A DNA stretch of 64,000 bases from assembly GCF_004363215.1 (NCBI RefSeq), contig NZ_SNYS01000007.1:62001-126000 (forward strand), in the 5' to 3' direction. A program made the translations under genes and the position numbers. Below, one piece after another: positions 25,699 through 34,124 of this stretch; positions within the stretch are counted from its first letter, which is position 1; each line of letters starts with the position of its first letter. This DNA is from Methanimicrococcus blatticola. GTDB lineage: Archaea; Halobacteriota; Methanosarcinia; Methanosarcinales; Methanosarcinaceae. The notes below the pieces were generated by a model. That model was not told where the DNA came from and made no database searches. It saw only the letters and a program-made list of their open reading frames with translations.

Positions 25699-27054
25699 AT
25701 GGCAAATTTTTCAAAATATTTAGGAAAAGAAGAACGTGTCCTTAACTCTATTGATATGAAAGATGAGACGGTATGGTCAAACAATAATGTGGCTGCATCT
25801 GAATATAAGAGTTGGACAACGCTTGTACTGACAAATAAACGCCTTTTCTCGTTAAACAGAAGAAAACTCCACATGAGAGAATTCCGTTTGGAAGATGTTG
25901 TTTCAACAGGATGGACTTACCGCCCTCAATGGGGAAAAATTATTTGGGGATTCATATTTTTAATCATGGCGGCGCTCCTTTACATTAATTCGGCCGCGAT
26001 CGGCTATTATTTGGCGCAATACAGCGCCGTTTATTTCGGAACGCACACAGATGCTGAAGTCGTTTCAATGCTCAGTCAATGGGTTGTTTATTTTGCAGCC
26101 ATCGTCGGGATTTTGGCAATTATCAGTTTGTTTTCTTACTTCCTTTTGAAAAGAACAACATTTATGATGACAACCAAAGACGGACGCGAATACAAATTCC
26201 TGCTTCGCGGCAGACGCAGCCAAATTGATGACTTCCGCATGGCTGTTCAGGATGCCAAAGATTTATACTATGAAGAGACGGAAAACCGCTACTTCGACAA
26301 GATGAGAACGGTTTTGTTCGACCAATCCAATTATGAATACGCTTTAAACAACGCAAATGCGAACAGTGTTCCGGTCAGCGAGCCTGACCAGGAAAAGCTG
26401 AAGAAAGAAGAATATTTGCTTTGGGAACGCAAAAATGCCAAATTAGGCGGCGCACCCGACAGAGAACAAATTGGCGGCGGCGGACACAATCTGCTTTCCG
26501 ATACAACCATGCAACTGAACACAGACGGCACCTTGCAGATTGAAGCAGGCGGCGCCTACCAACTGACCGCTGACGGACAATACCTCTTAGACGACAACGG
26601 CAACTATTTGCTGGACTCAAAAGAAAATTATTTGCTGAACGCGGACGGATCTTACCAACTGAATCCGGACGGCACACGCCGCTTGAATCCGAGTTCCGTG
26701 AAAGCGTTGTCAAACGGCGGTCACCAATTGAAATCATCTTCAATCCCGAGCGAAGCGCCGTTGGCCATGAAAGCAGCAGATATTTTCGAGCAGATGGGCT
26801 TTGACGTGTCCAAGTTAACGGCCGGTGATGCGGACATGCTCTTGTACAAAGACAATCTCCGCTACATTGTCATGATTGACAACGATGAATTCGGCACAAT
26901 TACAAACAGAAAAATCGAAAAAGCAATTGATGCCAAAAATCATTACAAGACCGATTTCGGGCTCTTTATTTCAGCCGGCGACATGACGGATGAAATTCAA
27001 GAATACGCCAACAGCAACAATGTGAAAATTATTTACATCAGAAAAGCGGAATGA
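25699..27054 (+). CDS. Membrane protein with split PH-like domain, octapeptide repeats and Mrr-like C-terminal domain
   Basis: The order of parts in this 451-residue protein is unusual. Residues 38-72 and 153-187 look like two halves of a bacterial PH-like domain, separated by two membrane helices (about 81-108 and 127-150). A charged linker follows. Residues 273-343 hold about nine imperfect eight-residue repeats such as LLDDNGNY, LLDSKENY, LLNADGSY and QLNPDGTR. Residues 354-447 resemble the Mrr-type restriction-endonuclease fold (AADIFEQMGFDV, FGLFISAGDMTDEIQEYA). The Q/ExK catalytic strand is replaced by IVMIDND, so nuclease activity is doubtful. GGTGA at 25689-25693 sets the start. The function is unknown. 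Confidence 0.75.
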   Translation: MANFSKYLGKEERVLNSIDMKDETVWSNNNVAASEYKSWTTLVLTNKRLFSLNRRKLHMREFRLEDVVSTGWTYRPQWGKIIWGFIFLIMAALLYINSAAIGYYLAQYSAVYFGTHTDAEVVSMLSQWVVYFAAIVGILAIISLFSYFLLKRTTFMMTTKDGREYKFLLRGRRSQIDDFRMAVQDAKDLYYEETENRYFDKMRTVLFDQSNYEYALNNANANSVPVSEPDQEKLKKEEYLLWERKNAKLGGAPDREQIGGGGHNLLSDTTMQLNTDGTLQIEAGGAYQLTADGQYLLDDNGNYLLDSKENYLLNADGSYQLNPDGTRRLNPSSVKALSNGGHQLKSSSIPSEAPLAMKAADIFEQMGFDVSKLTAGDADMLLYKDNLRYIVMIDNDEFGTITNRKIEKAIDAKNHYKTDFGLFISAGDMTDEIQEYANSNNVKIIYIRKAE

Positions 27055-27098
27055 TTTCCGTTTTCTCTCTTTTTTTTCTTTTAGTTCTTTTCTTTTCG

Positions 27099-27225
27099 CT
27101 CTTTTTTCTTTTCTCTTTTTTCCTTTCTCTTTTTTTCTTTTCTCTTTTTTCCTTTCTCTTTTTTTCTTTTCTCTTTTTTTCTTTTTCTTTTCTTTCTTTT
27201 TCTTTTTCTTTTTCTTTTTTCTTTT
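27099..27225 (+). terminator. 127-nt uninterrupted polypyrimidine tract
   Basis: No purine occurs from 27099 to 27225, and the surrounding 27055-27240 is nearly as pure. It includes two copies of a 29-nt unit built from CCTTTCTC and CTTTTCTC phrases. It starts at the stop of the preceding gene and probably terminates its transcription. The ORF that can be translated from it is low-complexity Phe/Leu/Ser and is not a gene. Confidence 0.7.
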
Positions 27226-27309
27226 ATTTTCTTTCGTCTTTTAAAATCGTTTTTCACTTTCATCAAATCGTGAAGAAATTTTATAAATCCGTCAAGCCTT
27301 ATTTGAGCT

Positions 27310-28170
27310 ATGTCAATTTATAATCAATTACAAGTTCTTCAATATGAATTCGAAAAATACAGAGATGCTGATACAGACAAACCTTCTTTCTTCTATTTTG
27401 TCGAGCATTGCGGAAAAGTCAAAGGCGTTACCGACACTTTTTTTGAAGATGTTTCGGAGATGACTCCGATTGAAACGCCGGTTGCCGGAAACAATCTTCA
27501 AACCGTTCAGATCATTCGAACGGTTGCCCGAAAAACAATGGCGGAGCAGAAATTGGTTGCCAAAGCGTCAGAACTGCCGATCAGCAAAGCGTGGACCGCA
27601 AACGGCATTTCAGAAACAATGGTTCGAATAAAGAAATTGGAACAAAACGCAGCCGTCAAAACCGAAAATTTGACAAAAATTGAAACAATGATTGCGACAA
27701 CAATGACTGTCGGAAATTACAAATCGATTAAAAAAGTGGTTGTCGAGAGTTTAAGAGAAAAAATAAAGAATCCGAAAGCATCTGTTGAATCACATATTCC
27801 GGTGAAATACCGCGTTTTTATCGGCAAAGAAGATATTCAAACCGCCAATATGATTTTAAATTTCATCGTGCCTGAGATGGAAGAAGCGAATGTTGATGAA
27901 ATTGAAAACATGAATTATGTCAGTTTTAAATATTCTATTTTGATGCTGATAACGGCATTGCGCCTGACATATGAATTCCCGCCGAATTATGAAATATACC
28001 GGTTCTGCGCAACGCTTCCGAAAAACCCGAATGAAAATTCCGAACTGATTCAAAAATTGGAAAATATGATTGTGTTTACGGATTCCAAAATGTCCAATGT
28101 CATGAAACTGGCAAAAATATATGAAAAATATGAACAGTACGAATCCAAAGTTCTCGGCGAAAAGGATTAA
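27310..28170 (+). CDS. Uncharacterised cytoplasmic protein
   Basis: I recognise no family. The 286-residue protein lacks membrane segments and a signal peptide. It is helix-rich with many Lys, Glu, Met and Ile. A central section (residues about 75-165) contains Lys/Val/Thr helices (MVRIKKLEQNAAVKTENLTK). The C-terminal half (about 175-275) includes FKYSILMLITALRLTYEF and ends in a charged helix. Codon use looks like that of neighbours. It follows the long polypyrimidine tract and precedes the DNase-fold lipoprotein cluster, but spacing (112 bp) does not make an operon certain. Confidence 0.65.
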   Translation: MSIYNQLQVLQYEFEKYRDADTDKPSFFYFVEHCGKVKGVTDTFFEDVSEMTPIETPVAGNNLQTVQIIRTVARKTMAEQKLVAKASELPISKAWTANGISETMVRIKKLEQNAAVKTENLTKIETMIATTMTVGNYKSIKKVVVESLREKIKNPKASVESHIPVKYRVFIGKEDIQTANMILNFIVPEMEEANVDEIENMNYVSFKYSILMLITALRLTYEFPPNYEIYRFCATLPKNPNENSELIQKLENMIVFTDSKMSNVMKLAKIYEKYEQYESKVLGEKD

Positions 28171-28282
28171 AGCAGTCGATTTCAACTGGCCGAAATAAAT
28201 ATAAAAGTAATTAATTAATAGTCATTTGTATTAATAATATGACAATTAAATTAAAATATAACATTAAACTTTGATAATACTC

Positions 28283-29191
28283 ATGAGTATTAAACGGGTT
28301 TTTATCCTTTTGGTCATTATACTGCTGCTGTTCAGCGGTCTAATCGCTTCCGGTTGTATCGAAGAAAACGAACCGAAAAATGAAGTGAAAGCGAACCGTG
28401 TCATCAGAGGCGCCACTTTTTACATTGATAATTTTGATGAAGAAAAGGCATCTGACGAGGAAGTCGTCAAGTCCCTTGCAAAAATCATTCGAAATTTCGA
28501 TGTCATCGGCCTTCAAGGAATAAAAGACCCCGACGGCAAAGCCATGCAGATTCTGATTAAAGAAATGAATAACGGAACGCATGAAAACGGAACGCCGTAT
28601 AACTACCAGTTCAATTTAAGCGAAATGGTCGGTCGAACAACTTGCTGCGAAGAACAATACGCTTACATTTATGACAGAGATGTCTTGTATCCGTCTTCAA
28701 CCCCGCGCATGTATTCCGAACCGGATGGCGATGTTTTTAACAGAAATCCGTATTTAATCGCCTTCAGAGCCTATGAAGGACAAGGCCAGGTTTTGTTTGT
28801 TCTGCTGACGACAGATAAAAACAACACGAAAGAGGAAATTGACGCGCTTCCGCAATTGATTGAAAATATCAAAAAGGAATATGCCGGCCATGAAAATATT
28901 ACAATTGTCGGCAATTTGTATTCGGATGAGCCGTATTATGACAAAACAACAGACTCCCCATTGAAATCCGATGAATATGTTTGGATTATCAGAGATGATA
29001 TGCCGACAACGACGGACGGTTACACATATGACAGAATTATCGCAACGTCGAACTTAAAAGGATCTTATGCCGGAAAAGCAGGCGTTTTCAATTTCAGCGA
29101 AGAATACGGATTGAATAAAACACAAACCGAAGCAATTTCAACGCATTATCCGGTTTATGTGGAATATTGGACATATCCGCCGAATTCTTAA
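28283..29191 (+). CDS. DNase I-fold lipoprotein 1, active site degenerate
   Basis: The 302-residue protein has a lipoprotein signal with lipobox ASGC (Cys25) and an endonuclease/exonuclease/phosphatase (EEP) fold shared with two downstream paralogs. Compared with the intact paralog at 30749, the position of the N-terminal catalytic Asn is Tyr47. The metal-binding Glu is Gly79 (LQGI), the catalytic His is Thr176 and the GDFNAD motif is GNLYSD. Only YDR and THYP retain key residues. It is therefore probably not a nuclease and may bind ligand or partner outside the cell. The ATG at 28283 is used over a TTG at 28271; the TATA spacing suggests a nearly leaderless mRNA. Confidence 0.8.
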   Translation: MSIKRVFILLVIILLLFSGLIASGCIEENEPKNEVKANRVIRGATFYIDNFDEEKASDEEVVKSLAKIIRNFDVIGLQGIKDPDGKAMQILIKEMNNGTHENGTPYNYQFNLSEMVGRTTCCEEQYAYIYDRDVLYPSSTPRMYSEPDGDVFNRNPYLIAFRAYEGQGQVLFVLLTTDKNNTKEEIDALPQLIENIKKEYAGHENITIVGNLYSDEPYYDKTTDSPLKSDEYVWIIRDDMPTTTDGYTYDRIIATSNLKGSYAGKAGVFNFSEEYGLNKTQTEAISTHYPVYVEYWTYPPNS

Positions 29192-29441
29192 ATGAAGCGA
29201 AAAATTTGCGTTTTCTTTTTTTCATTTTTTTCTTCTTTTTTTCCTTTTCCTTCTTTCTTTTTTCCTAATTCTTCTTTCTTTTTCCTTTTTGTCCTTATTC
29301 TTCTTTCCATTTCCCCATTCTTTTTTCGTCTTTCTCTTTTTTATTAGAATGTTCCCGTTCGGAATTATTACATGACAGATATGAAGGAATAGTTTCGTTT
29401 AGACAAAATAAATAAATCCTATAAACGAATAATTGTAAAGC

Positions 29442-30365
29442 ATGGGAATCAAAAACAAAACGTTTTACGGTTTGATTTTATTGATACTGTTGATTTCTGT
29501 TTCCCTGTCGGGCTGCTTGGCAGAGTCGGCAGAAAAGAAATCAAATTACACGAAGAACGATGCCGGCGAAGGTGTCGTTGTAGTGGCTACTTATTACATA
29601 GAAGATTTCAATGAGAAAAAAGTATCAGATCCCGAAATTTTGGACACGCTTGTCAAAACCGTTCATCATTTTGATATTATTGCCGTACAAGGCATTGACG
29701 ATCCGAACGGAACCGCAATGGAAAAACTGGTGACGGCATTAAATAACGGCACGGACGACACAGGAAAGAGCTATTATTATCAGTATAATTTAAGCACGCC
29801 TATCGGACCGGCCAGCGACCAAGAGCAATACGCATTCATTTACAACAGAAATGTTGTGTATCCGGCAAGCATTCCGCGCATTTATTCAGAGCCGCACGGT
29901 GATGTTTTCAAGTGGGAGCCGTATATGTTGGTGTTCCGCGCCCATGAAGGAACGGGAGACATTCTGTTCATCAACATTCACACAGACCCGAACAACACCG
30001 CAAGTGAAATTGATGAATTGTCAAAAGCGGTCGACCATGTCAAAAATGTTTATACCGGTCAGCTGAACATGACAATTTTAGGAAACATCAACGCGGATGA
30101 GCCGTATTACAATAATACGACAACGGATTCGCCGTTAAAATCGGATGAGTTCTATTGGGCAACAACAGACAAATGTTTGTCAACAACAGATGGAAAAGCG
30201 TATGACAAGATTGTTGTCACTGAAACAACCAGTCATTTCCTGATCGGCTCAAAGGGTGTCTTTAACATTACAAAAGAATACAATTTGACGCAAGAGCAAG
30301 CGGAAATCATCTCAACACACTATCCGGTTTACGCCGAATATTGGAGATATGCGCCCAAAAAATGA
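29442..30365 (+). CDS. DNase I-fold lipoprotein 2, active site partly degenerate
   Basis: This 307-residue paralog has lipobox LSGC (Cys25). Its EEP domain keeps the catalytic His180 (NIHTDPNN), Asn217, Asp255 (YDK) and His293, but has Tyr52 for the first Asn. It also has Gly84 for the metal-binding Glu (VQGI), Asn215 for the catalytic Asp in GNINAD, and Thr292 for the Asp before the last His. It is intermediate between copies 1 and 3. The two E-to-G and D-to-N changes are shared with copy 1, so they were probably fixed before that duplication. A T/C-rich tract (29205-29340) separates it from copy 1. Confidence 0.8.
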   Translation: MGIKNKTFYGLILLILLISVSLSGCLAESAEKKSNYTKNDAGEGVVVVATYYIEDFNEKKVSDPEILDTLVKTVHHFDIIAVQGIDDPNGTAMEKLVTALNNGTDDTGKSYYYQYNLSTPIGPASDQEQYAFIYNRNVVYPASIPRIYSEPHGDVFKWEPYMLVFRAHEGTGDILFINIHTDPNNTASEIDELSKAVDHVKNVYTGQLNMTILGNINADEPYYNNTTTDSPLKSDEFYWATTDKCLSTTDGKAYDKIVVTETTSHFLIGSKGVFNITKEYNLTQEQAEIISTHYPVYAEYWRYAPKK

Positions 30366-30557
30366 AAAGAATGCTTAATCGCATTCTCCTTTATTTCCAT
30401 TTATCTTTTTGCTGATTCAACTTTCATTTTTTCATTTCCACGCTTCATTTTTCATATTCAAATTCATAAACGCCCCCCGATTAGTTCTAATTTTGAAAAA
30501 CGAGTGACTCACACGCGACCGCCCCGACAGACGATCGAATTGTACACTGTATTCAGA

Positions 30558-30710
30558 TACGGCGAAGCCGTACAAAATGCGAAGCGTTTCACAAACACCA
30601 CCCTCCAATCGAAGGCAAAGCCATTAAAATGGCGAGCGAAGCGAGACATTTTCTGCAAACACCGCCCAAAAAGCACCCATGAAAAATCGTAAGCGAAGCG
30701 CACGATTTTT
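30558..30710. repeat. Cluster of GCGAAGC-tipped hairpins
   Basis: The 383-bp gap between lipoprotein genes 2 and 3 (30366-30748) has four hairpins. TACGGC-GAA-GCCGTA is at about 30558-30572, and AAATGC-GAA-GCGTTT is at about 30576-30590. AAAATG ... CATTTT, enclosing GAGCGAAGCGA, is at about 30625-30652. A perfect 9-bp stem AAAAATCGT/ACGATTTTT is at 30682-30690 with 30702-30710. The tip of each contains GCGAAGC. No gene is seen; a short ORF on either strand here is an artefact of the hairpins. Confidence 0.75.
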
Positions 30711-30748
30711 GACGAAACAAATAAATCAAGTGAAACCGTTTTGTTTTT

Positions 30749-31786
30749 ATGAAATCGAAATCCGCGATTTTAGTCGTTCTTTTATCTGTATTGCTTTTAA
30801 CCTCCCTTTTTGCCGGCTGTATTGATGGCGATATGCCGGATTTGAATAATTCAACCGGAAATACGACGGAAAATATAACGCCGCCCGTTGAGAATGAAAC
30901 AAACAACACCACACAAACGCCGCCTTCTGAAAATGTTTCTGAAAAAGAGCAGATTTCAATTGCTGCGTTTAACATTCAGATTTTCGGTCAATCCAAAGCG
31001 GCCAAAGATGATGTGATGGATGTTTTGGTGAAAACCATCCGCCGTTACGATGTTGTCGGCGTTCAGGAAATCCGCGACTCAAGCGGCACATCCCTCCCGA
31101 AACTGGTTGAAATGATTAACAACGGCACCGATGAAAACGGTAAACCGTACAATTACGATTATGTTGTCAGCGACCGACTCGGCCGTTCTTCCAGCAAGGA
31201 ACAATACGCTTACATTTACGATGCGAACTCCGTTTTTGTCGCAAGCGAACCTTTGGTCTACCCTGAGCCGGACGGAACAGACCCGTTTGAGCGCGAACCG
31301 TACATGGTAACATTCAGAACGCATGCCGGCGACTTTGACGCGCTTTTTGTTTTGATTCACACCAAACCCGATGACGCGAAAAATGAAATTGATGAATTGG
31401 ACAGCGTTGTTCAATATGCCAAAACCATTTACAAAGACCAGGAAAATTATGTTGTAATGGGCGACTTTAACGCTGACGGCTCTTATTTCAATGAAAAAGG
31501 CGACTCCGCTTTAAAATCCGATGAATATGTCTGGATTATCGGAAATGATGAAGTGACAACCACCAAATCGAAAAACACATACGACAGAATTGTGATAACA
31601 AAGTCGCTGGAAAAATATTTCACAAACACGTCAGGTGTTTTTAATTACACCGCCGAATATAACTTAACGGCAGAAGAAACGTATGCGGTTTCCGATCATT
31701 ATCCGATTTACGCGGACTTTTGGACAGTTGCAGCCAATTGGTTCGCCGGCTTGTTCAAACATATGCAAACCGAAAATGTATTCTGA
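30749..31786 (+). CDS. DNase I-fold lipoprotein 3, predicted active nuclease or phosphatase
   Basis: The 345-residue lipoprotein (lipobox FAGC, Cys24) has a Thr/Asn/Pro-rich linker (residues 30-65) and a complete EEP domain. The catalytic set is Asn75 (AFNIQ), Glu107 (VQEI), His204 (IHTKP), Asp239 and Asn241 (GDFNAD), Asp279 (YDR), Asp316 and His317 (SDHYP), as in DNase I-like enzymes. The outer-surface location suggests degradation of extracellular DNA or another phosphodiester, perhaps for nutrients or defence against foreign DNA. The substrate is unproven. It is the only one of three tandem paralogs with all these residues. Confidence 0.85.
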   Translation: MKSKSAILVVLLSVLLLTSLFAGCIDGDMPDLNNSTGNTTENITPPVENETNNTTQTPPSENVSEKEQISIAAFNIQIFGQSKAAKDDVMDVLVKTIRRYDVVGVQEIRDSSGTSLPKLVEMINNGTDENGKPYNYDYVVSDRLGRSSSKEQYAYIYDANSVFVASEPLVYPEPDGTDPFEREPYMVTFRTHAGDFDALFVLIHTKPDDAKNEIDELDSVVQYAKTIYKDQENYVVMGDFNADGSYFNEKGDSALKSDEYVWIIGNDEVTTTKSKNTYDRIVITKSLEKYFTNTSGVFNYTAEYNLTAEETYAVSDHYPIYADFWTVAANWFAGLFKHMQTENVF

Positions 31787-31887
31787 AATGGGTCTGAATT
31801 TTAATTTTAAAAAAAGAAAAGACGCTGATATATTATCAGCGTTTAAATTTAATTTTTGTTTTCGTTTATTAATTTTAGTTTATTATT

Positions 31888-32724
31888 TTAAGAAATAATC
31901 GCGCCTTGTGAGATAACCGCGTTTTCTGAAACGGTTGCGCCGGGCAAAATAATAACGCCCTGATCAATCACGGCACCGCTTCCGATAACAGCGTTTGACA
32001 TCACGACAACGCCTTGTTTAATCACCGCGTTTTTGCCGACTGTGACGCCGGACCCGATAACAACGCCCTGGCTGATGCGCGCGCCGGATTCGATGACGAC
32101 ATCTGACCCGATAGTAACGCCTTGTTCAACAATTGCGTCCGGCGCAATGCTGACGTTTTCGCCGAGTTTTGTTCCTTCGCCGACTCCGCCGCTTGGCACA
32201 TTCTGAGTTTGGTTTGCGTTTGTCGAATTGACAATTTCGCCTTGCGTGAGGACAGATCCTGCAGGAACTGTAACGCCCGGAAGAACAATAACGCCCTGAT
32301 CAAGAATAGCACCTTCGCCGATAACAGCGCCGAACATGACAATGACGCCCTGTTTGATGACGGCGTTTTTACCGACTGTCACGCCGGTGCCGATGACAAC
32401 GCCCTGATTAATATGCGCGCCGGATTCGATGACCGAATTGGAGCCGATTGTGACACCGTGTTCGATGACGGCATCAGATGCGATACTGACGTTTGATCCG
32501 ATTTTTGTTCCTGCGCCGACAGAAATATTTTGATTGATATTTGTACTTTGATTTGTGTTTGTGCTTTGATTCTGTTCGCCATTGATCGAATTGCTTTCGT
32601 TGTCTGCAATTTGACTGTCATTAAGCGTACTGTTGTTCAAGCTGCCGGCATCAGAACTGATACAGCCTGCTGCCGAAACGAACAAGATAAGTGTAATAAA
32701 TAAAACGAATCCCATATTTTTCAT
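31888..32724 (-). CDS. Lipoprotein with duplicated left-handed beta-helix
   Basis: The 278-residue protein has a lipobox AAGC (Cys21), then a Ser/Asn/Thr/Gln-rich linker. Two similar halves of hexapeptide repeats follow (residues about 70-163 and 182-275), each with the VTIGS / VTVGKNAVIKQGV pattern of left-handed beta-helix proteins such as gamma-carbonic anhydrases and acyltransferases. No catalytic residues are recognisable, and both halves are almost entirely repeats, so a structural or adhesin-like surface role is inferred. Its start uses GAGGTGA, which contains the stop codon of the upstream TPR gene. Confidence 0.8.
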   Translation of the reverse strand: MKNMGFVLFITLILFVSAAGCISSDAGSLNNSTLNDSQIADNESNSINGEQNQSTNTNQSTNINQNISVGAGTKIGSNVSIASDAVIEHGVTIGSNSVIESGAHINQGVVIGTGVTVGKNAVIKQGVIVMFGAVIGEGAILDQGVIVLPGVTVPAGSVLTQGEIVNSTNANQTQNVPSGGVGEGTKLGENVSIAPDAIVEQGVTIGSDVVIESGARISQGVVIGSGVTVGKNAVIKQGVVVMSNAVIGSGAVIDQGVIILPGATVSENAVISQGAIIS

Positions 32725-32728
32725 AATT

Positions 32729-33877
32729 TCACCTCATTGTCTGACCGGATTGCGCGTCAAATATTTCTTTGTAACGCGGATCCAATTCAAACGCCTTTTC
32801 AAATGCTATATCCGCTTTTTCTTTGTCGCCAATAACCTGAAGCGCAACGGCTTTGCCGAAATAAGCTTCGGCTGTCGGCTCAAGCGCGATGGCTTGATCG
32901 TAAAGATTTATCGCTTCATCAGGAAAGCCGGTTTGAACATAAACGAATGCGGCTTCCATGTAAGCGGGCACAAAAGTCGGATCGATTTCAATCGCTTCTC
33001 TGAAAGAGCCGATTGCATCATCAAATTGCCCCAAAACAGCGTGTGTATAACCGCGATTGAACCAAACATCCGCTTGGTCGCCGTCGATTTCAGAAGCTTG
33101 AACAAAACATTCAACCGCTTCATCAAAGCGGCCGAGTGCATTTAAGAGAATGCCCAAATTGTTCCACGCGTCATCATATTCGGGACGAAGCTCAACAGTT
33201 TTTTTGTAAGCGGCAAGCGCGTTATCAGCATCACCGATTGAATCGAGTGCCAACGCTTTGTAATACCAAACATCCGGATTTTCCGGATCGGATTCCAAAG
33301 ATTTATCAAATTCAAAAATCGCGTCATCGTATTTCCCAAGCGCGCCAAGTGCCACAGCTTTTCCGAAATGCGCTTCTTTATAATCAGAGCGCAGTGCGAT
33401 GGCTTTGTCATACGCTTCAATCGCTTTTTCGAAATGACCGAGTTCACCGTAGGCAATCCCTTTGCCGAGCCACGGATTCGGGAATTGCGAATTGGCAGCA
33501 ATACTTTTATCGAAATATTGAAGCGAATCAAGAGCGCGGCCGCTTTCCATTAAAACATAGCCGGCACCGTTTAAGAAAACAGCGTCATCCGGATAGTAAG
33601 AAATCGCTTTTAAATAAACCTGATATGCATCCTCTTTTTTGCCGAAACGGCTCAAAACAGCGGCTTTGCTGCGCAAAAGCATCGCGTTTTCGGGCTCGAG
33701 CTCAAGACCGCTTTCAAATGCCTGTAAAGCCTCATCCAATGCGCCGTCTGCCGCCAAATCCATGGCGATCTTATGCCATTTTTGAGCATTGACTTCTTCG
33801 CCGCCATCCGCATACGGACACGAAAAAGCCTCGTCATCCGGCGGAAGAAACATATTTAATTTGTTTTCATCAGACAT
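32729..33877 (-). CDS. Tetratricopeptide-repeat protein
   Basis: The 382-residue protein is built of about ten 34-residue TPR units from residue 33 onward (for example AWNNLGILLNALGRFDEAVE and VWFNRGYTHAVLGQFDDAIG). There is no signal peptide, so it is probably cytoplasmic. TPR proteins act as scaffolds for protein assembly. Its TGA lies within the GAGGTGA ribosome-binding site of the downstream beta-helix lipoprotein gene, with a 4-base gap, so the two are translationally coupled. The partners are unknown. Confidence 0.85.
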   Translation of the reverse strand: MSDENKLNMFLPPDDEAFSCPYADGGEEVNAQKWHKIAMDLAADGALDEALQAFESGLELEPENAMLLRSKAAVLSRFGKKEDAYQVYLKAISYYPDDAVFLNGAGYVLMESGRALDSLQYFDKSIAANSQFPNPWLGKGIAYGELGHFEKAIEAYDKAIALRSDYKEAHFGKAVALGALGKYDDAIFEFDKSLESDPENPDVWYYKALALDSIGDADNALAAYKKTVELRPEYDDAWNNLGILLNALGRFDEAVECFVQASEIDGDQADVWFNRGYTHAVLGQFDDAIGSFREAIEIDPTFVPAYMEAAFVYVQTGFPDEAINLYDQAIALEPTAEAYFGKAVALQVIGDKEKADIAFEKAFELDPRYKEIFDAQSGQTMR

Positions 33878-34124
33878 TTTAAACCTCTTTAAAATACAAA
33901 ATACAGTTAAGGTATAAGTAATAAATCGGAGAAAAATCGAAGAAGGAATAAAATCGAGAAAAATAAATCAGAGAAAAAAACAGAGAAGAAATAAAATCAG
34001 AGAAGAAAAACAGGGAAGAAATAAATCGGGGTTATCAATATAAATCATGAAAACCTTTTGACCATATAAAATCAAAAGGAACAGACTGAAATATTTATAA
34101 AATCAAAACCGGAGAAGATTTTCG

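Noticed and set aside
27051-27323. 90-residue plus-strand ORF after the Mrr-like gene
   Set aside because: It translates the polypyrimidine tract into Phe/Leu/Ser low-complexity sequence and overlaps a terminator and the next start.
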